Shown here: piece after piece, positions 8,005 through 15,789 of the stretch
How positions within the stretch are numbered: the first letter of the stretch is position 1
How the letters are laid out: each line of letters starts with the position of its first letter
Assembly (NCBI GenBank): GCA_020636045.1
Contig: JACJYP010000010.1
Location: forward strand, 124,001-188,000
DNA: 64,000 nucleotides
Direction: 5' to 3'
Source of the DNA: Lewinellaceae bacterium
GTDB lineage: Bacteria > Bacteroidota > Bacteroidia > Chitinophagales > Saprospiraceae
The notes under the pieces: model-generated
Seen by the model: the letters and a program-made list of their open reading frames with translations, nothing else
The model's database searches: none
What the model was told of the DNA's origin: nothing
Made by a program: the position numbers and the translations under genes

Positions 8005-9027
8005 ATGCAACATACCGACGTCAATACCCTTGGTGAATTCGGCCTGATCGATCACCTGACCAAAGAATTTGCCATCGTACAGCCTTCCACCGTAAAAGGC
8101 GTGGGCGACGATGCCGCCGTCATCGACAACGGAGCGCTGTGCACCGTCGTCAGCACCGACATGCTGGTTGAAGGCATCCATTTCGACCTGTCCTATGTGC
8201 CGCTGCGGCACCTGGGATACAAGGCGGTGGTGGTGAACCTCTCGGACATCTACGCTATGAACGCCTTCCCGAAGCAGGTCACCGTATCCATCGCTATTTC
8301 CAACCGCTACTCCGTAGAGGCGCTCGACGAACTGTACGCAGGCATCCGCGCGGCCTGCGAGGCCTACCAGGTGGACCTCGTCGGCGGCGACACGGCCTCT
8401 TCTCCCAAAGGCATGACCATCAGCGTGACGGCCATCGGGCAGGCGGAAAAAGATAAAATCGTGTACCGCAGCGGCGCCCGCCCGGGCGACCTGATCTGCA
8501 TCACCGGCGACCTCGGGGCCGCATACCTGGGTCTACAATTGCTGGAAAGGGAAAAACGCATCTGGCTCGAAAACCCCGATGTGCAGCCCGACCTGGAAAA
8601 CCAGAAATATGCCGTGGGCCGTCAACTCAAGCCCGAAGCGCGGCGCGACATGATCGAGGCCTTCCGCAAGAATAGCCTGCTGCCTACCTCCATGATCGAT
8701 ATTTCCGACGGCCTCGCCTCGGAACTCTTTCACCTCTGCAAACAAAGCGGCACCGGCGCCCTGATCGAGGAGAGCGGCGTGCCGATACACCCCGAATCGG
8801 AAATGCTGGCGCTCAAATTCAAACTCGACCCGATCACCTGCGCGCTGAACGGCGGGGAAGACTACGAACTCCTGTTCACGATCGATCCGCAGGATGTGGA
8901 AAAGGTCAAATACCTGCCGGAGATATACATCGCGGGCGAAATGCTGGAAGCCACAGCGGGCATCAAACTCAACACAAAAGGCGGCAACCTGCACACACTG
9001 AAAGCGCAGGGCTGGGTGCACTTCTGA
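8005..9027 (+). CDS. thiL: Thiamine-monophosphate kinase
   Basis: Phosphorylates thiamine monophosphate to thiamine diphosphate with ATP; a cytosolic member of the PurM/AIR-synthase fold. The 340 residues include the family signatures GVGDDAAVID and STDMLVEGIHFDL (Mg-ATP/TMP site), NLSDIYAMNA, LVGGDTASSPKG, SMIDISDGLASE and NGGEDYELLFTID. No TPP riboswitch was recognised upstream, where a GCAGT repeat hairpin lies instead. It converges on the TPR gene with only 18 bases between the two stop codons. Confidence 0.95.
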   Translation: MQHTDVNTLGEFGLIDHLTKEFAIVQPSTVKGVGDDAAVIDNGALCTVVSTDMLVEGIHFDLSYVPLRHLGYKAVVVNLSDIYAMNAFPKQVTVSIAISNRYSVEALDELYAGIRAACEAYQVDLVGGDTASSPKGMTISVTAIGQAEKDKIVYRSGARPGDLICITGDLGAAYLGLQLLEREKRIWLENPDVQPDLENQKYAVGRQLKPEARRDMIEAFRKNSLLPTSMIDISDGLASELFHLCKQSGTGALIEESGVPIHPESEMLALKFKLDPITCALNGGEDYELLFTIDPQDVEKVKYLPEIYIAGEMLEATAGIKLNTKGGNLHTLKAQGWVHF

Positions 9028-9045
9028 GGTCCGGGCTTTCCCTGC

Positions 9046-10563
9046 TTATTTCGCCAGTACCTTCCCTTCGCGGATCATCTCGATGTGGTGGTGCAGCACT
9101 TCGCTGACTTCGTTGCGCTTGCCGAGGATGGAATACGCCGTGCATTGATCCTCGTCGATCCTGGGCAGGTTGCTCCGCAGAATATCGGCTTCGTCGAGGT
9201 AATCGTCCCAGATCTGCTGGCCGTTGGAAAGGCTTTGTTTGGCGCATAGCCCTGCCGTCATCAGCAGCAGGATGCGCGACCGCACCTCTTTCACCGTTTC
9301 AAGATCGCGCAGGGACAAAATGCTCTGGTAGGCCTCGTGGAAAAGCCTTTTTGCCTTTTCCATATCGTCGACGGCGTACGCCTGGGCGAGGGTCGTCGTG
9401 CTGTAATAGTAAGCCGGATCCTTCAGGTGCACCACTTCAAGCCATTCCTTCACCTCTTTGTGCCAGTTGTTCTTCCGCTCCAGCATGGCAATGTTGGCGC
9501 GCAGCAGAGTGGCGCGGCTCTGGAGCCTCAGGTGATAGCGCTTCAGGTGCCCGTCCTGCTGCTCCATTTCCAGCAGGCGCTCCTGCACCTCCGTGATATA
9601 CTGGATCGCCCTGCCGTAATCGTTTTTCAGAATATAGGATTCGGCCGTAACGATCCTGGTCAGGAAGTCGCGATACTGCAGGTCCAGGCCGTTTGCTTTT
9701 TCGAAATAGGCGATGGCCTGGTCCTGGTTGCCCTGGTTCGATTCGATGAGGCCGAGATAGTAACTGGCATTGGCGATCCGCCGGTCGTAGGACGTGGAAT
9801 CTTCGTCGGGTTCGGGCTGTTTGGCGCTCGTGACCTTCAGCAGGGCCTCCTTGGCAAGCTCCGGCTGGTTGGAGTAGTGCGCCGCGATGCCCCTGATATA
9901 CGGTATGCGCGCGCTGAATTCGTGCTTTTCCTCTTCCAGCGGCTCCAGATCGGTCTTGAACTGGAGAAACTCGCGCGCAAATTCCCGGAGCGCTTCCGCG
10001 TTGATCCTGAAATCGTGCCTGCTGATATGGGCCAGGCGGATAGCGGTCTCCTCCAGCCGTCGCCGCATGTTTTGAATGCGCACCTGGAAACTCCGGTAAA
10101 ACTGTTCGAGCGGCTTCACCTGGTTCAGCACCCGCTCCATCTCTTTTTCCGAAGCCTGCCGTTTCTTTCGTTCCTCTTCCTCCGCGTTCAGGCGGCTCTC
10201 CAGCGTCTGGTGCACTACTTCCATAATGTTCGACACCTTTTCCGCAGCATTGTCGTCGCGCTTGCCTTCTCTCCGCTGCTGCACAACACTTGCGTATATC
10301 TGGTAGGTGACCAGCAGGCCGAGCAGGGAACCCAGAATGGTGATCAGAAAATTATCGCGCTCCTCCCGCTGCCGCATTAGGTCCAGGGTTTGATCATTGC
10401 GGAATTCCAGTTTTTCCACCCTGTTGTCCAGTGCCTCGTGATTTTTATTGAGGGTATCAATTCGCGGATCCGGGTCCTGCGCAAAAAGTCGGGCCGTAAA
10501 GAAGATGCTGACAAAAAGGAAGGCCAGGGGCTTTGCCCCTATATTGGTAAACATTATTTTCAT
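9046..10563 (-). CDS. Membrane-anchored coiled-coil/TPR protein
   Basis: A 505-residue protein. The N-terminal signal sequence (to about LFAQ, residue 29) is followed by a short heptad stretch (LNKNHEALDNRVEKLEFRND), one transmembrane helix (about 72-92, FLITILGSLLGLLVTYQIYA), and a charged coiled coil (VHQTLESRLNAEEEERKKRQASEKEMERV). A C-terminal alpha-helical region of TPR-like repeats follows, including YYLGLIESNQGNQDQAIAYFEKANGLD. The soluble part would face the cytoplasm or periplasm depending on signal cleavage. It is probably a scaffold; no enzyme motif. The upstream AT-rich region should hold the promoter, but no perfect -7 box was found. Confidence 0.7.
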   Translation of the reverse strand: MKIMFTNIGAKPLAFLFVSIFFTARLFAQDPDPRIDTLNKNHEALDNRVEKLEFRNDQTLDLMRQREERDNFLITILGSLLGLLVTYQIYASVVQQRREGKRDDNAAEKVSNIMEVVHQTLESRLNAEEEERKKRQASEKEMERVLNQVKPLEQFYRSFQVRIQNMRRRLEETAIRLAHISRHDFRINAEALREFAREFLQFKTDLEPLEEEKHEFSARIPYIRGIAAHYSNQPELAKEALLKVTSAKQPEPDEDSTSYDRRIANASYYLGLIESNQGNQDQAIAYFEKANGLDLQYRDFLTRIVTAESYILKNDYGRAIQYITEVQERLLEMEQQDGHLKRYHLRLQSRATLLRANIAMLERKNNWHKEVKEWLEVVHLKDPAYYYSTTTLAQAYAVDDMEKAKRLFHEAYQSILSLRDLETVKEVRSRILLLMTAGLCAKQSLSNGQQIWDDYLDEADILRSNLPRIDEDQCTAYSILGKRNEVSEVLHHHIEMIREGKVLAK

Positions 10564-10652
10564 GGCTTTTTATTTACCATAAAATTGAATACAAAGAATA
10601 TTGTTTTGCATTATTTAATTGACCAATAAATATATTTCATAGACCAAACTAA

Positions 10653-10714
10653 TTACGGTAGACGGTGGACGGTGGACGGTTTACGGTTTACGGTAGACGG
10701 ATTACGGCAGGCGG
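10653..10714. repeat. ACGGTNN heptad array
   Basis: About nine 7-bp units of the form ACGGTAG, ACGGTGG, ACGGTTT and ACGGATT in a row, in the gap upstream of the TPR gene. The same class recurs at 30121-30190, 30318-30382 and 30456-30506. Confidence 0.85.
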
Positions 10715-10771
10715 CTATTGAGATGGTAGATATATGCTGACAAGGTTTGTTGTAATGACTTTACAGGGGAT

Positions 10772-11030
10772 GGAAGTCGTTACCGTCGGAACGTTTATGA
10801 GTTTGCACAGAGCGTAAGTCGCTACCATCGGAACGGTAATGAGTTCGCACAGAGCGTAAGTCGTTACAATCAGAACAGTAATGAGTTCGCACGGGACGTA
10901 AGTCATTACCATCGGAACGGTAATGAGTTTGCACAGAGCGTAAGTCGTTACAATCAGAACAGTAATGAGTTCGTACGGGACGTAAGTCATTACCGTCGGA
11001 ACGGTAATGAGTTCGCACGGGGCGTAAGTC
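10772..11030. repeat. 42-bp tandem array, six units plus a partial one
   Basis: GTAAGTC recurs at exact 42-bp steps (10814, 10856, 10898, 10940, 10982, 11024), with a diverged first unit at 10772. Two unit variants alternate (…ACAGAGC and …ACGGGAC endings), giving an 84-bp higher-order period. Type-A units contain ATTACCGT CGGA ACGGTAAT, an 8-bp hairpin with a 4-base loop. As 42 is divisible by three, several frames stay open through the array, but none looks like a real protein. Confidence 0.9.
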
Positions 11031-11140
11031 GGCAATATGCAGTAGCTAATGACACCAGTGGTTTTGATTTTCTCTGTCGCCTGCGGGTCTTCGAAAATGC
11101 ATGACGTAGCAAGCCGCGATCTGCGCTGCAAAGCAGTGCT

Positions 11141-11169
11141 GCTTCCCCATTTTAAGCAGGATTGATTGA
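11141..11169 (+). repeat. Short dispersed repeat CCCCATT..AAGCAGG..GATTG, copy 1
   Basis: Matches 11425-11455 in the same direction and 11623-11651 in reverse complement, with consensus CCCCATTNWAAGCAGGRTYGATTG. Confidence 0.6.
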
Positions 11170-11251
11170 TCCCATTGATAAGAGGCAAGCAGTTGACATA
11201 GACCGTTGGCAGTGGCTGTTTTTGAAACAAATTGACTAAAAGGAAGGCACT

Positions 11252-11398
11252 CCGTAGGAGCCGACGGTTTATAGGATTTGCGATCTCCATATTATTCCGC
11301 TCTGTAGGAGCCGGCCATACTCGGGCGTAACGGCCGGCTCCTACGGAGTGGCAATCCTTTCAAGACATTCTTTCTATAAACCGCCGGCCCCTACGGGG
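11252..11398. repeat. Nested inverted repeat with GTAGGAGCCGG arms
   Basis: Inner arms at 11300-11316 and 11332-11348 (17 bp, one mismatch, GTAGGAGCCGGCC / GGCCGGCTCCTAC). Outer arms at 11252-11274 and 11374-11398 (CCGTAGGAGCCG...TTTATAG / CTATAAACCG...CTACGG). A diverged half-copy, GGCCGGCTCCCATGAAGTGG, appears near 23468-23490. Non-coding. Confidence 0.8.
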
Positions 11399-11424
11399 CG
11401 ATTTTAGGTTGAACGGGTCTTTTG

Positions 11425-11455
11425 CAGCCCCCCCATTCAAAGCAGGGTCGATTGG
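11425..11455 (+). repeat. Short dispersed repeat CCCCATT..AAGCAGG..GATTG, copy 2
   Basis: Direct copy of 11141-11169 with a few substitutions. Confidence 0.6.
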
Positions 11456-11484
11456 TTCTACCGTTTGGCATCTTGAAAATCAAG

Positions 11485-11603
11485 TTAGCAGTAGCAGTAG
11501 CAGTAATAGCAGAATTTGGATAAAACAGGAAATAGAAACCTTTTTTGCACGGTTATTCGCACCAATATTGACACGGCTACTGCCAACTGCCTCTGCCAAC
11601 TGT
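11485..11603. repeat. Hairpin element with GCAGT arms, copy 2
   Basis: GTAGCAGTAGCAGTAA arm on the left and CTACTGCCAACTGCC on the right. The spacer starts GCAGAATTTGGATAAAACAG and is clearly homologous to the spacer of 26511-26612 (both continue AGGAAATRGARACC, then TTTTTGC). Confidence 0.8.
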
Positions 11604-11622
11604 TTACTTCTGATCGTTAGAG

Positions 11623-11651
11623 CCAATCGGCCCTGCCTTCAAGGGGGAATG
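11623..11651 (-). repeat. Short dispersed repeat CCCCATT..AAGCAGG..GATTG, copy 3 (inverted)
   Basis: Reverse complement of the repeat at 11141-11169 and 11425-11455. The rest of the gap to the BLUF gene (11652-11840) shows no gene and no recognised signal. Confidence 0.55.
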
Positions 11652-11844
11652 AAATATTGCTGCGCGACATTTGGCACTACAACACTGTAAATCAATTTTT
11701 TGCGCCAATCGTTTTAGTATCCTTGTTGGCATCGGCGCCCATCTAAGGTTTTTTACGACTGGATGACGTCGCAGCGCAGACAAACAAATACCTTGTTGAC
11801 ATTCCGCAAGGGAACAGTATATTAGCGGAGCAAACAAAAAATGC

Positions 11845-11862
11845 GCTGCCCGGCCGGGCAGC
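11845..11862. promoter_or_regulatory. Perfect 18-bp palindrome upstream of the BLUF gene
   Basis: GCTGCCCGGCCGGGCAGC is self-complementary and ends 22 bases before the chosen start at 11885. It could be an operator, or a 5' hairpin in the mRNA. Read leftwards it is followed by a T run and could also stop antisense transcription. Confidence 0.5.
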
Positions 11863-11884
11863 CGTGATCAAACCATCGCACCCA

Positions 11885-12316
11885 ATGCCGGTATTCCAAC
11901 TCATCTACCGATCGAGGGCCAACCGATACTTTACCGACGACGATCTCATTGAATTGCTGAAGCAGTGCCGCAGCAACAACGCCGAACAAAACATCACGGG
12001 GCTGTTGCTGTACGGCCACGGCAGTTTTATCCAGTTGCTGGAGGGCGACGAAGCGGCCGTCAGGGATCTGTACCACCACCGCATATCGCAGGATGCACGG
12101 CACCGGGAACTCGCAGTGCTGCACAGGACTTTCGCGCCAAAAAGGCTGTTCAAGGACTGGTCCATGGCATTCAGGCCGATGGACGCTGCGCGTATCCGCA
12201 GCGTCAGCGGCTACACCGACCCCGCGCAGCCTGCACAAAAGAACAGGGACCTGCTGGCGCCGCTGCGCCTGCTTGAACTCATGCAGGGGTTCGCCGCGGA
12301 CATGCGGAAACGCTGA
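11885..12316 (+). CDS. Stand-alone BLUF-domain blue-light photoreceptor
   Basis: A 143-residue protein that is almost entirely one BLUF domain (flavin-binding blue-light sensor). The photochemical residues sit at the spacing known from AppA: Y8 (LIYRS), N32 and Q50 (GSFIQLLEG), with N-ITGLLLY between. A Trp (W92) and a Met (M94) are in the C-terminal loop. After the core only a short helix remains (LLAPLRLLELMQGFAADM), so it is a short BLUF type that must signal through a partner. ATG 11885 is preferred over ATG 11864 because BLUF domains start directly at this strand. Its TGA touches the metG stop, forming TGATCA. Confidence 0.9.
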   Translation: MPVFQLIYRSRANRYFTDDDLIELLKQCRSNNAEQNITGLLLYGHGSFIQLLEGDEAAVRDLYHHRISQDARHRELAVLHRTFAPKRLFKDWSMAFRPMDAARIRSVSGYTDPAQPAQKNRDLLAPLRLLELMQGFAADMRKR

Positions 12317-14458
12317 TCAACCGACGCTCATGCCGGCCTGCCAGCCGCTTTCGGGGCTGACAAAACCGAGTTTACCCTCCGCGTCTTCGGCGAGCAGGAT
12401 CATGCCCTGCGACTCGGTGCCCATCATGACGCGGGGCGCGAGGTTGGCGAGCACCACGACCTCTTTGCCCACCACTTCTTCCGGGCTGAAATGCTCGGCG
12501 ATGCCGGAAAGGATGGTCCGCGTCTCGAAGCCGAGGTCGACGCTCAGTTTCAGCAGTTTTTTCGATTTGGCCACCTTTTCCGCACTCAGGATGGTGCCCG
12601 TGCGGATATCGATCTTCGCAAAATCGTCGAACTGGATCGTGTCTTTCACCGGCGTAAAGTTGACGGTCGCGCCTTCATCCGACGCCTGCGCCTGCTCGGT
12701 GGCCTTGAGTTTGTCGATCTGCGCCTGTATCACTTCGTCGGGGATGCGGCTGAACAGGTGCGCCGGCGCGCCCAGCGTATGCCGGGGCTGCACCACGGGG
12801 TTGCCTTCCACAAGTTCGTTGAGCATATCCAGCAGGTCGCCGGCTTCCTCTAACGCAGGCAGATTGAGCATGCTGCGCAGTCTGGCGGCGGAAAACGGCA
12901 GGAAGGGCCGCAGGGCGACGGAGAGCACCGCCACGTACTGCACGGCGAGGTTCATCACCACCTTCACCGTTTCCGGGTCGTCTTTCACCGTTTTCCAGGG
13001 CTCGTTGAATTGCAGCAGCGCGTTGCCTGCGCCCGATATTTCCATAGCGAGTTGCAATGCTTCGCGGAAATTGAAGCGCTCGACCTGGGCGCCCATTTCG
13101 TTGAGTTTCGCGTGCAGCAGCGCCAGTTCTTCGTTGTACTGCCCGGCCTTGTCGGCCTCCCAACCGCTTTTGAAGGCCCGCTCGGTGTCCACGACGGGCA
13201 CCAGACCGTCGTAGTATTTATGCGTGAGCACCATGACGCGGTTGACAAAATTGGCGAGGTTGTTCACGAGTTCGTTGTTGTTCGTCTCCTGGAAACCTTT
13301 CCAGGTGAACTCGCTGTCGGCCTGCTCGGGCATCTTTTTGACCATGTTGTACCGCAGCACGTCTTCCTGTCCCGCGAATTCGGCGCAATACTCGTGCACC
13401 CACACGGCCCAGTTTTTCGAAGTCGACAGTTTGCGCCCTTCGAGGTTGAGGAACTGGTTGGCGGGCACATTTACCGGCAGGATGAAACCGCCGTGCGCCT
13501 TCAGGATAGCCGGAAAGATGAGGCAGTGGAATACGATGTTGTCTTTGCCGATGAAGTGGATCAGCGCCGTATCCTCGTCTTTCCAGTACGGCTCCCAGTT
13601 TTTGTTGTGGTCGATGGCCCACTGCTTGGTCGCGGAAATGTACCCGATCGGCGCATCCAGCCATACGTACAGTTTTTTGCCTTCCGAGCCGGGGATCTCC
13701 GGCGGTACATCCACGCCCCAGTCGAGGTCGCGCGTCATGGCGCGCGGCTGCAGCCCCTGGTCGAGCCAGGAGTTGCACTGTCCGAGTACGTGGTTTTTCC
13801 AGGCTGCCGGGTCGTGCAGCGTTTTTCCGTCCACTTTGCCGGTGTTGATCCATTCGCGCAGCCAGTTCTCGTGTTTGTCGAGCCGCAGGAACCAGTGTTT
13901 GGTGGGGCGCTTTACCGGCGCCGAGCCGCTGAGCATGGACCGGGGTTCGATCAGGTCGTTGGGGCTGAGCGTGGAGCCGCAGCGCTCGCACTGGTCGCCG
14001 TAGGCATCGGGGTTGGCACAGACGGGGCAGGTGCCCACGATGTAGCGGTCGGCGAGGAATTGTCCGACCGTCTCGTCGTAGTACTGCTCGGTCGTCTCTT
14101 CCACGAACTCGCCGTTGGCATTGAGCGTGCGGAAAAAATCCTGCGAGGTCTGGTGGTGGATGAGCGCCGAGGTGCGGTGGTATATGTCGAACGAGATCCC
14201 GATCTTTTCAAAGGTATCCTTCAGCATTTCGTGGTACTTGTCGACGATCGCGCGCGGCGTGGTGCCTTCCTTGCGCGCCTTCACGGTGATCGCGGCGCCG
14301 TGCTCGTCAGAGCCGCATACAAAAACCACTTCCCGGCCCATCAGCCTTAGATAGCGCACATAGATGTCAGAGGGCAGGTAGGCGCCGGCCAGGTGGCCGA
14401 TGTGCAGGGGGCCGTTTGCGTAGGGAAGAGCGGCGGTGACCAGGTAGCGTTTTTTCAT
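12317..14458 (-). CDS. metG: Methionine--tRNA ligase with C-terminal tRNA-binding domain
   Basis: Charges tRNA-Met. The 713-residue product has the class I HIGH signature as GPLHIGHLAG (16-25) and a knuckle with paired cysteines, CPVCANPDAYGDQCERCG, for zinc. The KMSKS loop appears as KLSTSKN, followed by the anticodon-binding helical domain. A C-terminal EMAP/Trbp111 oligonucleotide-binding domain (about 600-713) contains FAKIDIRTGTILSAEKV and VVLANLAPRVMMGTESQGMILLAED. Length and architecture are those of long bacterial MetG. It is convergent with the BLUF gene with no intergenic base. A large ORF on the opposite strand is a codon-bias shadow. Confidence 0.97.
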   Translation of the reverse strand: MKKRYLVTAALPYANGPLHIGHLAGAYLPSDIYVRYLRLMGREVVFVCGSDEHGAAITVKARKEGTTPRAIVDKYHEMLKDTFEKIGISFDIYHRTSALIHHQTSQDFFRTLNANGEFVEETTEQYYDETVGQFLADRYIVGTCPVCANPDAYGDQCERCGSTLSPNDLIEPRSMLSGSAPVKRPTKHWFLRLDKHENWLREWINTGKVDGKTLHDPAAWKNHVLGQCNSWLDQGLQPRAMTRDLDWGVDVPPEIPGSEGKKLYVWLDAPIGYISATKQWAIDHNKNWEPYWKDEDTALIHFIGKDNIVFHCLIFPAILKAHGGFILPVNVPANQFLNLEGRKLSTSKNWAVWVHEYCAEFAGQEDVLRYNMVKKMPEQADSEFTWKGFQETNNNELVNNLANFVNRVMVLTHKYYDGLVPVVDTERAFKSGWEADKAGQYNEELALLHAKLNEMGAQVERFNFREALQLAMEISGAGNALLQFNEPWKTVKDDPETVKVVMNLAVQYVAVLSVALRPFLPFSAARLRSMLNLPALEEAGDLLDMLNELVEGNPVVQPRHTLGAPAHLFSRIPDEVIQAQIDKLKATEQAQASDEGATVNFTPVKDTIQFDDFAKIDIRTGTILSAEKVAKSKKLLKLSVDLGFETRTILSGIAEHFSPEEVVGKEVVVLANLAPRVMMGTESQGMILLAEDAEGKLGFVSPESGWQAGMSVG

Positions 14459-14559
14459 TGTGTTGCCGGTGGCGGATTGAGTATGTTTTTGGAAAGGTTT
14501 AATCTGTTTTATCAGGAACTAGACGATACAACCTGAATATCCTGGCATCGTGCTGTACC

Positions 14560-14732
14560 GTACTTTTTTCTTGATAAAAAAGTACCAAAAAATCAAGGCT
14601 TTATGCAAATCCTACGATTTTATCTCGATCTGCGGCGGCGCAAAACCAAACTCGCCCCTCCTTCGTCGGGGCTCAGACAGGGTTTTGCTTACCCCGCCTT
14701 CGACCTCATAAAATCGGGATTTGCATAAGGCC
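14560..14732. repeat. Composite palindromic repeat in the metG upstream gap
   Basis: First a hairpin GTACTTTTTT / AAAAAAGTAC (14560-14569, 14576-14585). Then long inverted arms 14597-14623 and 14708-14732 (GGCTTTATGCAAATC.../...GATTTGCATAAGGCC) with a nested GCAAAACC/GGTTTTGC and GCCCC/GGGGC core. No ORF. The design is that of dispersed palindromic repeats. The rest of the gap (14733-14943) shows only a few TTTCCAA-type heptads at 14826-14852. Confidence 0.75.
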
Positions 14733-14943
14733 GGTTCTTGTCGAACTCCTATGGATATTTTTCCTGCCATTATTGGCGCCCCACCAACAATAGCATCAGT
14801 GAGTCCAGTTGCCGGCACAGCCAATTATGATCAATTTCCAATTTCCCGATTTCCAATCAAAATATGCCGGGCGCAAAAGTACAGCGACGGGAACAGAAAA
14901 CGCCCCCGGAAAAGGACTGAAAGCAAAAGAAAGGGCGACGGCA

Positions 14944-15549
14944 TCAGATAAGTTCCCGCACGGCGACGACCTCGATGTCCATAGCGACGCGTTCGAACCA
15001 CTTCAGCGGCGCCTGCGTTTTGTCGCCGGTCTGCGTGTCGCATTTGAAGAACAGATAATAAAACTGGAGGCAATACCCCATGCGGTCGAGGAGCAGGTCG
15101 AGCGACTTCGCCTCCCCTTCCGGCCAGGAGTCGTGTCTGCCCGCGAGCCAGGCGTAGTAGGCATCGTCGTGCGTCTCGATCACGTCCAGCACGACCGGGT
15201 CGCTCGTGTACGATTCCATAAAGCGCCGGGCCAGCAGGCCGTGGTGTTTTTGCCAGTCGCGGGGCCGCGAGCGGTCTTCGGCAAACTTGAAGGTATCGTG
15301 CGCCAGGGCGACGAGGCGGAGTTGAGCGCGTTGTTCGTCCGCCAGACCGGGTATCAGGTCGATATTATCCATGACTTCCCGGACGTGCAGGGCAACTTTG
15401 CCTTCCGGGTGTCCGAAGCGGGGTTCGCCCCACAGCAGGCCGCAGCGGAACGCTTCCGTCGCGATCAGCCGCCGTTCCAGAGGGGTCTCCGGTTGCAACA
15501 ATCGCTCAATCCCGTTCGGGTCATCTAATAAACGCTTCGGCACAGACAT
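14944..15549 (-). CDS. HD-domain metal-dependent phosphohydrolase
   Basis: A 201-residue protein with an HD-like metal site: HVREVMDNIDLIPGL, then LVALAHDTFKFAED (the HD doublet), then a further histidine region RDWQKHHGLLARRFMES and VIETHDDAYYAW. These residues fit a nucleotide or phosphate-ester hydrolase; the substrate cannot be told. An upstream in-frame ATG (15603) would add MYDLIATFARPTSIFDRP, but that stretch contains promoter-like CTTTG sequence and does not resemble a domain start, so ATG 15549 is chosen with moderate certainty. It is divergent from the HtrA gene. Confidence 0.7.
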   Translation of the reverse strand: MSVPKRLLDDPNGIERLLQPETPLERRLIATEAFRCGLLWGEPRFGHPEGKVALHVREVMDNIDLIPGLADEQRAQLRLVALAHDTFKFAEDRSRPRDWQKHHGLLARRFMESYTSDPVVLDVIETHDDAYYAWLAGRHDSWPEGEAKSLDLLLDRMGYCLQFYYLFFKCDTQTGDKTQAPLKWFERVAMDIEVVAVRELI

Positions 15550-15789
15550 TGGTCGGTCGAAAATTGAAGTTGGTCGTGCAAAGGTCGCAATCAAATCATA
15601 CAAAGAAAATTTTACCGTTCTGTAACGGACGTTTCCTGCGACGAACCCGGCAATTTTATAAATCCGGGCGATTGGTTAACGCGACGTTAAAGTAATAAAA
15701 TCGAGCAGCAATCCCGTTTCAACTGCGTTTTCACAGAGTTTCGTGCAAATAAAGTTAGAGCAAACATAAAACCATTCATTCGAGCAACT

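Noticed and set aside
10772..11030. CRISPR array
   Set aside because: Units are contiguous and similar over their whole 42 bp, with no unique spacers and no cas genes nearby.
10715..11290. 191-codon minus-strand frame with a 14-residue repeat
   Set aside because: The repeat comes from the 42-bp tandem array, which stays open in several frames; the flanking parts run through other known repeats and there is no signal or domain.
11409..11690. 93-codon frame in the repeat-rich gap
   Set aside because: It consists almost entirely of the CCCCATT repeat, the GCAGT hairpin and their spacer.
13010..14350. Long open frame (446 codons) on the plus strand opposite metG
   Set aside because: It mirrors the third-position GC bias of metG; the minus-strand protein has all synthetase motifs, while the opposite translation has no domain-like pattern.
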